A stretch of 38,225 bases of DNA from Blakeslea trispora (taxonomy: Eukaryota; Mucoromycota; Mucoromycetes; Mucorales; Choanephoraceae). Position 1 is the first letter of the stretch; each line of letters starts with the position of its first letter. The translations under genes were made by a program, and so were the position numbers. The notes under the pieces were generated by a model. It worked only from the letters and a program-made list of their open reading frames with translations, made no database searches and was not told the DNA's origin. Below, piece by piece: positions 22,025-33,868 of this stretch. The stretch is taken from positions 1-38,225 of the forward strand of contig JAIWNE010000193.1 of assembly GCA_025331445.1 (NCBI GenBank), written 5' to 3'.

Positions 22025-23008
22025 TTATTCTCTGTTTCTTTGAGGAGACCAACGTTTGTATGCCACTTGTCTGATACTGTATTCTTTTAACCGAGAGTGA
22101 CAGTCTGTGTCAGGTATGCTGACATAACAAAGAAGTAGCGTCTTCTTTACTTGATTGCATACACGATTCAGACGTAGTAACCACTGCCAACTCAAACGTG
22201 TTTCTTCTCTATCGGGATCTACTGGAATGATCACGATTGCATAGTCAGCATGTCGAAATGAGGGCCCACGTTGATACAATACTATTTAAAATATAAATGG
22301 AAGTTTTTATGTATATATGCATAAACTTACCAAAGTCAACACCAAATTTGAGTCCATTTCTTGGAACCCAACCTAAGCTTCTGTAATAGTGATACACTGC
22401 ATATTTATAGTGAAATGAGGGTTTTGTTTTACAGAATAAAGCCCAACACGCCTTAATAGATAACGGCGTCTAATGACAAGCGGAAAAGAGAAATGATTAA
22501 CACGAGTTTCTCGCCCCTCCCCCCTCTGTTATGCTTTTCTAACCTGCAAGCTATCTTGAATAGACAATGCATTGAGGCCATAAACAAGAAAGAATGCCTC
22601 AAAAAGATCGAGCTGAAACTTTTCTAGATCTTGATGATCTGCCATGTCGAGCAGTTCAGATGAAGACAAAGAACCATCTTCACTGATCTCTGCATTCTTC
22701 TGTCTTCGCTTTTTTCTTCTCTCTGCTGTGATCTCTTCAAGACTTTTCTTGTTCTGCTCATTCGTTCTTTTGAACCAGGTTGGTTGACTTCGTGACAAAC
22801 TGCCTTTACCAAACGAACCGTTCAGGAAGAGTTGGCTAGCGTCAGTTGACTGGTGAACCCAAACAAACTGACCGAAAGCCATAAAAGTTCCCTTCAGTTG
22901 TGGTTTAGGTGCGCCTGTGATACTATAATAAACATGTACAAGGTAATTGAAAAACTGCTGGTAATATGTGTCCGAAACATAGACGTCGACTGGTAATACT
23001 TTATTCAT
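22025..23008 (-). CDS. SEN2: tRNA-splicing endonuclease catalytic subunit Sen2
   Basis: Sen2 cuts the 5' exon-intron junction of precursor tRNAs as part of the Sen2-Sen15-Sen34-Sen54 complex. Three exons (23008-22544, 22469-22331, 22281-22025) give 286 residues, compact compared with yeast (377). The C-terminal nuclease domain is complete: [55 protein letters not shown]. The catalytic triad is visible as Tyr204 (in VLYQRGP), His212 (RHADY) and Lys248 (KKTLL). A Lys/Arg-rich stretch in the middle (about 83-105, [10 protein letters not shown]) may bind RNA or act in nuclear targeting. The donor of intron 1 is GTTAGA rather than GTAAGT, but only this joins DSLQ to [12 protein letters not shown]. 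Confidence 0.93.
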
Positions 23009-26000
23009 ACAGAAAGAAAGAGAGAGAAAATATAGGATCTATAGGGGGGGAAGGTAAGGAGAAGAAAAATTTGTAATAAAAATAAAATCAGACCCATTAT
23101 TGAAAATAAAAAAGCTGAAGCAGAAAAAGAAATGGTTTGTCAGACATACTTGTGAACTTGACATATGCAAATGATCATGAAATGAGCTGTCTTTGACAAC
23201 CATTTGATCATTGCTTCTCGAAGAAACGAAAAGTAACCGCGATCATCTTATTTCCCATATGCGCGCATGGTATGGCCTTTTTCCGGTCTCTTTATTACTA
23301 TTTTTGCTCACTTTACTAAAAAAAAACACAGTCTGATTGCTTTGCTCCCTAAAGCAAAGGGAAGCCTTGGTCTTTTACGTCATTGGAATTTGAAGTATAA
23401 ATTGATGTTCATTAAGACAAGTTAGTGAAGCATGCATATCAACAAGGTAAAAGATATCAATACATTTTGCAGATCGTACAGAGTACCAGCTTCTTTTTTT
23501 TCAAACACTTTCTTTCTTTCTGTTTTGTTGTATGCATGTGTATGTGTGGTAAGCGGATTGTAGCGCTCGTGCTGTTCTCTTTATGGATAAAAGAAAAGGG
23601 AGCACGAGTGAATCGAACAGATCAGATCTGTCTCGAAAAAAACTTGGGTCGCAGTAAAGCAGGTGGCAAATATCATCGCTTTCAACATAAAAGGAAAAGA
23701 AGGGAGGACGAGTGCATTTAAGTGTACGAAAGAATTGGGGAGTGATCAAGCGGGAGTAGTAAAGAAAAAAAGAGAGAGCATTGGGTTAAAAGAAAGAAAA
23801 AAAACAATTGGTTTTAGAAAGATTTCAGGAGGGAAGGAGATGTAAACTGCCAAAACATTGCTGTGAGAGAAACGAACGAAGCCAACAGTATTAGTGAATT
23901 TGATTGATTTTTTAATACACTTCCCCCCTTCTAAACATGAGGATTTTTTTTTATCTTTCTATCTCTCGTTTCTTTTATTTCTTTTATTTCCCCTTCCTCC
24001 TCTTCTTTTCGCATGCTCTTATAGTGTGTTTGTGCGCAACACTATAGACTTTTCTTATTTTAAAGCTCAGGCTGCTATGCTAGGCTAATGATTTCTCGGA
24101 AGAGTCCAAAAGAAGGACCCTCTTTTATGCTTATTACTACTGTTGAATACAATTCAAATTGTTTTCAAATTAAAGAAAACAACAACAAAAAAGAAAATAT
24201 CTCTATTTTGTAGAAGAAAGTGAAAAGCTATTAATAAAAAAAAAACAATTACAAAATTGAATCGTATTTTCTTTTATACTCCATAGATAATGTCCTTAAT
24301 TTCACAAGAAGACTTCAACATTTGTCAAGTGTGGTAGAGAAAAAAGTTTCTTTTATTGTCTTATACGTGTACTCGTGTTTGTGAATAATTTTTATTTTTG
24401 GGTATAGGATGTACTTGAGGAATGTGTTGACACCAGGGACGACTATGTTAAAGCAGAATATGAATGTGTTGCTCTGAAGCATCAAAAGTTGTGTAATCAC
24501 AAATCTCTCTGGATGAGATAAAGGAGATGTAAGAGCGAAAATAATAAACTCAATGATCTATGGAGAATAGAAATTAGCTTCTTTAAGAGTTAGATAACTG
24601 TAGCTCTATGAGAGAAAAAAAAGGAGAGAAAGGAGGGAAACTACCAGACAAGATGGTAGTTACCAGGTGGACGACTTCCTTCTTACGCAAACAGATGCAC
24701 ATAAGTGTATAGTTAAACTTTAAATTTGCTTTATTGCCAAAGAAGAAAAAAAAAGATAGAGAAACAGGTTTGTTCAGGTTTATAATACATTGACGTTCCC
24801 TCGCTTTGTCCTTTTTTTTTAAAAGCATCTTTTTTTTGATCAGTCAAATTTTGACTGCATAGATGCACAGTCAAACTCAACTTTTCTTTGTCTCCAGCTT
24901 ATTATCTTTAAAACGAAGATCGAAAATAGACATATTGCTCACAACAAAATCTGTTTTTCTTGATAACACAAAGGGCATCATTGCTTTATGAATAAAAAAA
25001 AGTTTTTTGATTTAATAAGCAATTCTATTCTTAGGTCCCCTCTTGTTGTAATCCTAATCTTTTATTTCCTTCATCTATGCCCTCTCCTTTCACCACTTTC
25101 CATCGTTGATATGAGCAGGTAAACTTTTGTCTTTTTATGGTAAGAGTATCGACCTCCTTATGCATATTCTTTCTCTCTATCGCTTTGACACTGCGACTGT
25201 ACGCACATACCTAGCCATGGTTGACCAATTGAATAGATAGGGTGACAGACTAGGCAATCTAAACAAAACAAAAAAAAAAGAGCGTCTCTGTTGAATAATT
25301 TTTTTCCTTAGCTCATGTTCCTTCCTCCTCCCCCCCCCCCGTTGTCATGATACCTTCCATATTTGTTGTTAACAAACAAAAAAAATCGCTATTTCGAAGC
25401 ATTAGATAATGTGCTAGTAAACAATAAAAAAACAAGTGAATTAAAATATGCTCATTTTGAATGTATGAAAGTGTTATCTCCACTTGTAACACTGTTTAAG
25501 TTTATGATCCTTTTTGGTGTTTTCCTAATGTGTTGGATTCAATTAAATAAATAAAAAAGAAATTGTGCGAAAACATTGCTATAGCAATAACATTTAATCC
25601 TATAGATTTTATTAAAAAAGGGTTCACTAACTTTTTTTTCTTAAAGTGAGCAGTGTTATTAGCAGTAATCTGTGTGTAAAAATAGACCTTTTAAGATGGA
25701 TTTTGTTTGTTTTATAACTGCATGGATATACAAGTACCATCATTCCTCTCTCGCTCATGCAACTGCTTACTTTATAGATTTCGTTATTTCGCCAACACAT
25801 TTGGCTTTAAAGTTTTGTCCCCGCCTCACATCCAATGCCTGCTATCTTTTTTTTTTCTTTTTTCCTAAATCACAAACTCCTTACCTATGGAATTTTATGC
25901 CCCTCTATTTAGGTAAGTTTCTATGTGTATACCCTTTATGTCTATTTATTTTTGTACGATTTCCTCCTTCTTTATTGCTCATCAGGACCATTTCCTTTTT

Positions 26001-26195
26001 TGTCTCTCTAAACAGATTTGAATTTATGTATCTAGGTGATATGTTTGCATGTATTCCTATGTGCAAGAAATAACCCTAGAGTTTTTGTTTCTTTTGATTT
26101 TACTATGATTTTTTGTACCCCCCCCCTCCTCCCTCTTTTTTTTGCTTTGACAAGTCTTTGTTAATTTTCTCGATCATTGTTATTTTGACCATTTG

Positions 26196-26210
26196 TATAA
26201 ATATAATAAA
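26196..26210 (+). promoter_or_regulatory. TATA box of the homeodomain gene
   Basis: TATAAATATAATAAA lies about 140 nt upstream of the start codon and is followed by a CT-rich leader, the expected order for a fungal promoter. Position and sequence support it; no start site is known. Confidence 0.5.
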
Positions 26211-26250
26211 ATCTAATCTGCATAATTTGCTTTTCTTCTTCTTTCATCCA

Positions 26251-26274
26251 TCTCTCTCTCTCTCTCTCTCTCTC
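26251..26274 (+). repeat. (TC)12 tract in the homeodomain-gene leader
   Basis: A perfect 24-nt TC dinucleotide repeat lies 64 nt upstream of the ATG. Pyrimidine-rich leaders are common in fungal promoters; here the tract is also a microsatellite. Confidence 0.85.
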
Positions 26275-26337
26275 TTTTCTATTTCTCTCTTTACTCCAAC
26301 CTCTCTTATTTAACTTTCTTTGATCTATAAAACTATC

Positions 26338-27497
26338 ATGTCACCCGAAATGCTCATGCAGCCCTTTAACACCATGTCACCTATGGCTAACAATACATAC
26401 TACAATCCATTAGAAGTTTTATCAGGAACACCTGCAATGGATGAGGAAAACCTCTATTTCCTAGGAGGATACCACCATCCTCACTTTTATGAAGGCAACG
26501 AAAACTTTCGCACTGCATTTTACAACCCATTTGAAATTAAACATCGACGACGTACTTCACGCGCTCAACTTAAAGTACTCGAAAAATCTTTCTCTGAGAA
26601 CCCAAAGCCAAATGCTACTGTTCGACGCATTTTGGCACAGCAACTAGACATGACACCGAGAGGTGTTCAGATCTGGTTCCAAAACAGAAGAGCAAAGGCC
26701 AAGTTACAGCGACGCAAATCTGGCGAAAAAGAAGATTTATTAGAAGAACAACAGGAACAGCAGTTGCAGCAAGACAAGCAGAACAACTCCCCTGTACTCT
26801 TTACTCAGTTTTTCAATAACCTGAAGAATTGGGATCACAGCAACAATCAACATGCTCGTTCTATAGCTACTCAGGCTGCAGCTTCTTGCATGTTCAACAA
26901 CTTAGATGGCATGACAGAGTCTATCAAGATGGAAGACTTCTTCAAGTCACCAATTCATCCTCTTGCACCTGTCATCGAATCGACTGATGCCATGAACTCT
27001 AACATGATTCAAGAAGAATGGAGAAGAAAGTCGTGCCACTCTTTAGGACCAAAAGAGGTTCCATCTCAACAGCATCTGGGTTCTCAAAATTATTATATGT
27101 CTTGGCCAACGATGATGCCTTCATCGAATGAATTTCAGGTAAAACACACACACACACATCTTTCGATATCAATCATACTCATTCTTAAATATAGAACAAT
27201 TATAACAGACGTATGACAGCAGACTCAGTGTTGATTGAAAACAACCCATGTCAATTAGGCTCATCTTACTCAATGCCCAAGTCAAGTTACAGCGAATGCA
27301 ATACACCCAGATGGAGCAGCAATGTCACCCCTCCTACAACATCCATCGACTTTTACTCGAACTTCAATTACTCCCCCATATCTCAGCAGTTAACTCCTCT
27401 ACTCTCAACTGGATCCCCTGTTTCTTCTATAGACGGAAATTGCTATGACCCTTGTTTCGATCTTCCAATGTCTACCAACACCTCACCATCTTCGTAA
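26338..27497 (+). CDS. Homeodomain transcription factor
   Basis: Two exons (26338-27138, 27195-27497) give 367 residues. The 56-nt intron starts GTAAAA, carries a CA repeat and ends AAATATAG; this acceptor is the one that keeps frame. A 60-residue homeodomain sits at about 68-127: the basic arm KHRRRTSRAQ, helix 1 LKVLEKSF, helix 2 RRILAQQLD and recognition helix VQIWFQNRRAKAKLQ with Trp, Phe, Asn and Arg in the invariant positions. It is a typical (non-TALE) homeodomain with no loop insertion. A Gln-rich patch (about 134-147) and a long Ser/Asn/Pro/Tyr-rich tail look like activation regions. It resembles Pho2/Yox1-class fungal factors, but orthology cannot be assigned by eye. It is alone in a gene-poor domain, which fits a regulator with long control regions. 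Confidence 0.92.
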
Positions 27498-29672
27498 AAC
27501 CATGATAAGACAAAAAAAAATACCCTTACTTTCACATACTTTCTCTTTATATCTTTCTCTCTTCGTAATTTCTAGCAGCATATATATTTATATACACAAA
27601 TTTTACATATTCATATACATACATTACACATAATACATCAAGTATACTAGATACGCTTAGTAAATTTAGTAGCAGCACACCATGGAACCTCACTTTTTTT
27701 TATATCCTTTTTTATTTATGCCTAATCTTGTTGATTGCTTTTACACCCCTATCCTTTCCCTTTATTTAACAAATGATATTTGTCAATTAAAACTTGGTTT
27801 ATGCTTTCTTTTAGTAGTTTAAGTCTCCTCTTTTTTCGTTTGTTTGCTAAATTTGTGTGGTTATACGAGTACATATTACTAAAATAGTAGAAAAAGATGA
27901 GGTCTGAGTGACTACTATCATCCTGATAGCAAATGTTATTGACGCAACAAACAAAAGCTTAAAGTGGCTCCAACTACTTTATTCATTCGACATCATTAGT
28001 TTTTTTTTTTTGCTACTTCAATTGCTTTTGCAAGAGCGTTTCTTTTGTGAATGTAGAAAGAAAATGGCAATGCTTCTGTTTTATTGTTTGGGTATTATTT
28101 GTAGCTACCATGCATACAGCTATCGGTACCTATGCGTAGTGTTATCAGAACGAGACATTGTATGCAGAAAGGTGTTAAGACAGAAGAAACCGCCAATTTG
28201 TCTCCATACCAAACTAGAATGACTATTTCTACTTTAGTGATTAAGCATCTGGTATTGTACAGCCAAGAGAGAAGCAAACCACATGATTAAAGCATACATA
28301 CATGGTAGATCAAAAAAAGCGACATATCCATCGTTTCCATTTCTCTTTGCAGAACAAGTTCTTGGAATTATGGCGGCAACTAAATGCAACTTTTACTATT
28401 TATCTATTTTACTACAATCAAAAACAAAGCGTTCTGTATATGGTCAGCTTGACGGTATTCTCTCTCTCTCTCTCTAAACGCTCGATTTATTCTTGCTTTG
28501 TCTTCTTTTATTTAGCATTGACTCTTTAAATTGAAACTTCTGTATTTCGAAGAACATTTTAGAACTTGGGTATGCTTCTACATGAGCATCCTATTTTCTT
28601 TTTAGACAACATCATTAATCGTTAACTTATATCGACTATGACATGGAATCAAATCTATAACAAAAGACATATACTGTTTAATAAGAACAAAACCATTTGA
28701 CCATTATAAACGCTTCTGAATATTCTTCTCCGATATCAACAGAAAAAGTTTCTGGTAAACTGTAGTATTTATGCAGGTATGGGCTGTTTTGTTTAGTAAT
28801 TCGATACACGGTTTAAGCCTCTTTGAAATTTAAGACATGAAGCCATGTATTGCGAGCTTTAGAGGTTGGTATGATTTATGTCTGTAAACGAACAAAATGG
28901 GTTGGGCATAAAAGCTTTCATTCATACGGTCGCTAACACGATCAATACGAATCATAATGTTCTTTGCTTTGTTACTCATGATAGTTTGATCATGTATGAG
29001 TGAATACACTAACTAAATTTACAGAAAAGTAGAAAACCATGTAAGTTTAATTTTGTAAGATTGTACTACGAAAACTATGCTCGTCTTTAGTCTACCTAGC
29101 TAGAATTATTTGTATAATCGAAGTATGTACGGAAAGCAAAGCATTCAAGGAATCCTTGGTAAGCATGGCCGACAGTGCTTAATGAACAACCAGATGTTAC
29201 AAACGGTAGAAGACAGATATGCAATTCAGATGCTAATGAAGCAAAGACGTTAGCAAGGTGTTTAACTCTAACGAAACTACATTTTGTTGTTAGATGGCTA
29301 CAAGACAGATGAATGCTTCTGCATAAAGTTTGAATTGTTAGATAAAAGCAATGCTTAGTAAAAAGCTATTACTATCTGTCGATGAAGCTCAATGGATGTT
29401 TCTCTTTTTTCTGGATTTTCGTTTTGATCGGAAACCATGATCAGGCAATAGGTTCCATAACTACCTAATACTTAGAAGGGGGATAGTTCCTGCCTTTCAG
29501 GAACATATAACGACATAACGGATCAAGTTAAAAGTAAGATCTCCTCCCCCTTATCTTGTTGCCCCTTTTCCTTTGTTGATTTTGCTTAACAAATTTTCAA
29601 AAAAAAAAAGACTGCAGCTGATAGTGATATGGGTATGTATTAGAGTATGCTGTAATATGTAATTTATAGGTT
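27498..29672. other. Convergent gene-free region
   Basis: About 2.2 kb between the ends of the homeodomain gene and the USP gene. The frame at 27908-28222 (104 codons, plus) is hydrophobic, low-complexity and lacks motifs, so it is not called. A compact hairpin, GTTCCTG-CCTTT-CAGGAAC (29486-29504), is nested in an outer inverted repeat AAGGGGGA (29476-29483) and TCCCCCTT (29545-29552). Several AT-rich 3'-UTR-like stretches follow the homeodomain stop. Convergent neighbours elsewhere in this window are 19-67 nt apart, so this gap is exceptional. Confidence 0.45.
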
Positions 29673-32600
29673 CTATTTCACTCTTGATCTAACATAAAAT
29701 AAATTATAGGCTGCTTTGGTCTAGGAGAAAAAAATGTTTGAGTTAAACTACATCAACTTGATTTGCTTGTGCTACTTACAACAACTTTGCTTTCATCACA
29801 TATTGACACTTTACTATCATCAAAATAATTCCATTTATCTTTATAACCGTCTCTTACACAAGCGGTATCTATAAGAGTAAACAAAGGGGAATCAATGTTT
29901 TGATACTAAGAATTGACAAGAATAACTATACTTACAATGGCCACCAGTTAACGACCCATAATGATTCTATTGAAATAGATGTGAATTTCAAAAAGACCGA
30001 AATCATGCCTAACGTCTTACCGATACAGCATAGAGATCATATACAAATGCAGACCGATCTTGGCCAGTAGGAGCCACCATAGAAGATGGTACATATTCTG
30101 ATAAATCCAAGCTCCTGAAAGAAAGAAAAAAAAGTCAATCCATATCGCTCAAGATCACTCTATCTATTGTACCTTGTAGGGCATTTTACAAAGGTATCCA
30201 GTTTGTTTCTGAACAACCCATCCAAAGAGAAGCGTTTGAGATGAATAAGAAGAATATCAGGAAGTTTAGTGAGCGTAAGCTGCTTTGATGCTTTGCGCTT
30301 CTTGAGACATTTCGGACATTGCCAAGCATCTTCTTTCTCTAAAGTCTCTTCTTTCACAAAATAATCAAGACATTGGTACAAAGTAACGCTTGACAATCGC
30401 AGTTTTTTTATGGGAATAGGTAGAGAAAGACTCATAAAAGCATTGTAAGTAGTTGATGTCTATTAAAAGAATGAGTTGTATACCCACACGATGTTCCTTT
30501 TTTTAAGTTTACCTGCTTGCAGGATAAACACGTAAGTCGACTACGGTATTGACCCTGAAATAAACTGACAATGATACTCGAGTTATTCCCTAGGTAACGT
30601 TCCCAAGCAAGTGCACTTGCTTGCCAATCAGGTAGTTTTTCAAACTTCGATTCATCATCTACCAAGCTAGAAGATGACGTCTTCATCCTATTGTTTGTTC
30701 CGCGTTCATTTAAATCTTCGTGTAGACCATCTAGTATGACCATCAAGAACTCTTGTGAGTCATGCTGATCTGTACCTGAAAAGCGAGGCGCAAATCGGAT
30801 CAAAGATTCCCGAAATGACATGGGCGAAATGAATCGATAACTTTCGCTCCACATCACTCTAACCAATTCGGCAAAATGCTCAATCAGAATCCCTCCGGAT
30901 CCTATTTTGTTGTGTCGATTGATGTGTTGCTTAAACATACCCGCTAATAAAAAGAAGAAGAAAAAGAAAAAAAACAAAGCAAGAGGAACAATGAAGAGAG
31001 TGAAAAAAGGAAAAGAAAGAGAGACAGAAGTAATTGATACTTCTCTCTATCTTTCTTTTTCTTTGGCTTCCCTCATTCTTTCCCTTACTCTGTTCCTTCT
31101 TTTTTTTTCCTTCAGCAATTAATATTTCAATCAAAGCAAACTAATCAAGATAACTATAGACTTACACATCAAGTATCTTGCTAAAGGAATGGTGCCGCTG
31201 AGGCATTGAATGATTGAATTCATATAACATGTGTTGCCTAGATTTTTAAGTCCTGTGCAGCCAATAGAGACAACGGTGTTCAATTGAGAAAAAGTATTGT
31301 CAGTTGGGCTAGAATGAATGTTGTTTGTAGATACATGTTGAAATTCAGTAAGTGCGGATGGCCTGCTGACGGACATGATAGGTTCTGTTGATGAAGGTCT
31401 TTGAGTTCCTTTGAGTTTCGGACTTGATACATTTAGAGCTGCAAAGTTATGATTGAGACTTTCGACTTGCTGTTGCTGATGTTGGAATGTAATAGGAGGT
31501 ACATCGTAAAGCTTACTTGATGTTGTTGTAAACCCATTAAATGGGTTATCAATAAATGTTCTTCTCCTATGGAGCTTAGGATAAGAGGGTGGCAAGGGCC
31601 TCACATCTTGTTGTATTGAGCTCTTGGGCAGTGGTATAGATGGCAGCTGCTGAGGCTGTGGTTGTTGTGGAGGGAATTGTGGATAAAATGCAACTTCAGG
31701 TAAGGTCGGAGCTGTTTCTGTAGTTGGAGATGAGACCTCTGGGTGGCGAGTTGTGATGGACTCCTTTCTAGGTGCAGTAGGCAAGGGTTCCGGTTTTATG
31801 ATAGGATCCATATAATCATGACGAATGGAATGAGGTGGCAGTTCCATAGAGTGTGTCTGCTTTTTACCTGCAAACTGAATCACTCGAAATGTTTATATAA
31901 CTTGAAAGAAAATATTTATGCAAAAGACACTTACATAATCATAAAGAGAGTGATATCCATTTTCCGAGTACACACTACTGCCATTTGAACTTGTTGACTG
32001 TCTGAACCAGGTCTTTTTGTCTCTTGGAAATCGATAAATGCCACGTTCACCTATCTTTGAAGACCATGCATCAAAACCGCCTGCCAACATCATCGGACGC
32101 CGTCTTAATTGTTCCTTACTCATGAGTCTCCAGAAGCATTGTAGCGAACGGTCAGCTGTCTCGATCGTTCTTGAGCTTTGATCATAAAACACAATCAAGT
32201 CAAACCGAGCCCGTTCTTGAAAGAGCATTTGTTCTGCTTCTGGATGTTGTCTCAATGATTCTTGTACCAAGACAGCAGAACATCTAACCAGTGGATTATA
32301 TGTGAATTTCATGTCTGCCTTGTCCCTTTCTTTGTTTTTTTCTCTCTCTCTTACTCTGATTGTAATACAAAGGGTTCCGTTTGCATAATCCATGAGTACT
32401 TGATACATCCATTCTTAAAGGCATCTCTGGAACGTATATCGACAATCAATATGCTAGGTGGGTTTGTCTTGGTTGTGATCCATTGAACCAACTCTAGCGG
32501 ATCTACTGTCAATCTGTCAGGAAACGTATTGTTTGTCCAACCAGGAAGTTTTCCTGAAGCGCGATGTGCTTGAACAACAGATTGTAAGGGGTTTCCTTGT

Positions 32601-33284
32601 GGTAGATCGCTTAGTGTGTAATGTGGAAAATTACGAGGATCATGGCTCGGTCTATAAGCATAGGCTGTTTGTGCATGAGTCGGGTGGTAATAAGGGTTGT
32701 TGTAAGGTTGCTTTTTTGTCGAGTTGTACCAGTTTTGAATGGTCACGGCAAGGTCATTCAAGATGACAATTACCTCTTCGCTTGTTCTCTATCTTGAGTA
32801 ATGAGTTGATCTAGCTTTCACCTTTTTTTTTTCTTTATACATACTTTTCTAAGCTGATTAAATAGAGGATCATGCCGAACCTCATGATATTGTGAATGTA
32901 GCTTAACAATTTCGGTCATAATGCTTCAAAATTTTAGATAACATAGCCTGTTATTTTCTCGTATTCTATAAGACATACCTGCAACCTCGAAAATAATTTA
33001 TGTATGCGTTTTCTAAATCATTTAAATGCATAGCATAATCTGCCTATGCCAAGTAAGCAAAATATTTCAGCATTAGAAACGATTGCTTGTTGATTTGATA
33101 GGTATATTACTTTTTCATAGAGCTGTATCACAGTGTTTATCCAACTCTTGATACTGTATGTTTCAGTATCAGATTTGTCGACATAAGCATGCTGTCTCAA
33201 CTCGGCAATCGAACCAAATGACTGCTGATAAGTAGGTGTGTATGGTCTACTCTTGTAAGGCTCATGCTCAAACTGAGTGGACAT
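29673..33284 (-). CDS. Ubiquitin-specific protease with rhodanese domain (USP8/Doa4-like)
   Basis: Deubiquitinase likely acting on endosomal cargo. Twelve exons: 33284-33111, 33043-32979, 32923-32845, 32788-32355, 32283-31935, 31874-31166, 30943-30513, 30459-30173, 30114-30021, 29966-29936, 29868-29780 and 29720-29673, giving 929 residues. The N-terminal helical region (about 40-125) resembles the USP8 dimer/MIT-like domain. A rhodanese domain (about 203-325; VDIRSRDAFKNG, LAGGFDAW) lacks an active-site Cys loop, as in Doa4. A Pro/Gln-rich linker follows. The USP domain has the Cys box GLKNLGNTCYMNS (Cys583), a zinc ribbon (CLSC 742-745, CPKC 795-798), the His box GSLTGGHYTA (His884) and WNYFDDSKV. 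The end AYNLFYVRSRVK is typical. Intron 6 is 222 nt, the longest here; the last exon is 48 nt. Confidence 0.93.
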
Positions 33285-33365
33285 GATTCCAAAAAAAAAG
33301 AAGAAGAAGAGGAAGAAAGAGGGAGGGAAAGGAAGAAAAATAGAAAGAAAGAGCGTATGAGTGAG

Positions 33366-33372
33366 TGAGTCA
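33366..33372. promoter_or_regulatory. TGAGTCA (Gcn4/AP-1-type) site upstream of the USP gene
   Basis: A perfect TGAGTCA core lies 82 nt upstream of the USP start codon, within a GTGA repeat. bZIP factors of the Gcn4/AP-1 type bind this sequence. Only position and sequence support it; the flanking GTGAGTGAGT repetition raises the chance of coincidence. Confidence 0.35.
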
Positions 33373-33780
33373 GTGAGCAGAGAGAATTAGACTAACCCTA
33401 GAAGGAACAGGAGGTAGGGAAAATGAGATGAGGGCAGTTGTTCAGGCGGATTTTGGATTATGCGGATCTTGAAAAGATAGGATCCACTTACTCTATGTTT
33501 ATAGAATTGATTTGATGACCAAAAGTATACTGAATTTCACCTAAACGAAATGTCAACAGTTTTTTTTTTCAATGATCGTCTCTGAATGAAACCGTTCAAA
33601 GTCATATTGCTCAACAAACAATTTGGCTAAGGCTAGCAAGCTGACTTTACATCAAATTCTTGACTGTTCCCCGCAAGCTAAGTTTAACATCTGAGAAGCA
33701 ATTCCAATCTGTCTCAAAAAAAAAGAAAAAGGGCCAACATCTCTCTTTCTCTGTTTCTCTCCAAGATCAAAGTAAGATAT

Positions 33781-33784
33781 TCTC

Positions 33785-33820
<36 letters not shown>
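33781..33820. repeat. (TC)11 plus (TTTC)n tract
   Basis: A TC repeat at 33781-33802 continues into a TTTC repeat to about 33820, just downstream of the uL6m stop codon (read from the minus strand it is a GA/GAAA tract in its 3' flank). The interval 33285-33868 contains no gene. Confidence 0.85.
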
Positions 33821-33821
<1 letters not shown>

Positions 33822-33868
33822 TTTTTGTTTTTTATTCTAGTATTAAAAACAACAGTTTCAGATTTGGC

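Larger units (their letters stand above)
23009..26337. other. Large gene-poor region upstream of the homeodomain gene
   Basis: About 3.3 kb without a supportable gene, serving as 5' flank for SEN2 on the left and for the homeodomain gene on the right. Open stretches of 60-133 codons (for example 23425-23721 and 25672-26073 plus) are dominated by Phe/Lys/Leu homopolymer codons and show no motif. It holds a CRE-like TTACGTCA (23375-23382), an inverted repeat TATAGTGT / ACACTATA (24020-24046), a C11 run (25330-25340) and a C9 run (26118-26126). The size contrasts with 19-120 nt gaps elsewhere and suggests extended regulation or an untranslated RNA. Confidence 0.5.

Noticed and set aside
23595..23625. 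tRNA-like B-box (GTTCGATTC on the minus strand)
   Set aside because: The flanking bases do not form a T stem, and no acceptor stem or A box is found.
23425..23721. 98-codon open frame, plus strand
   Set aside because: Lys/Arg-rich end from purine-rich DNA and a Phe run from poly(T); no recognisable domain.
25672..26073. 133-codon open frame, plus strand
   Set aside because: Dominated by Phe, Leu and Ser from T/C-rich DNA, no motif, no splice support, and lying in the probable upstream region of the homeodomain gene.
27908..28222. 104-codon open frame downstream of the homeodomain gene
   Set aside because: Hydrophobic low-complexity composition, no start context or family motif, likely chance.
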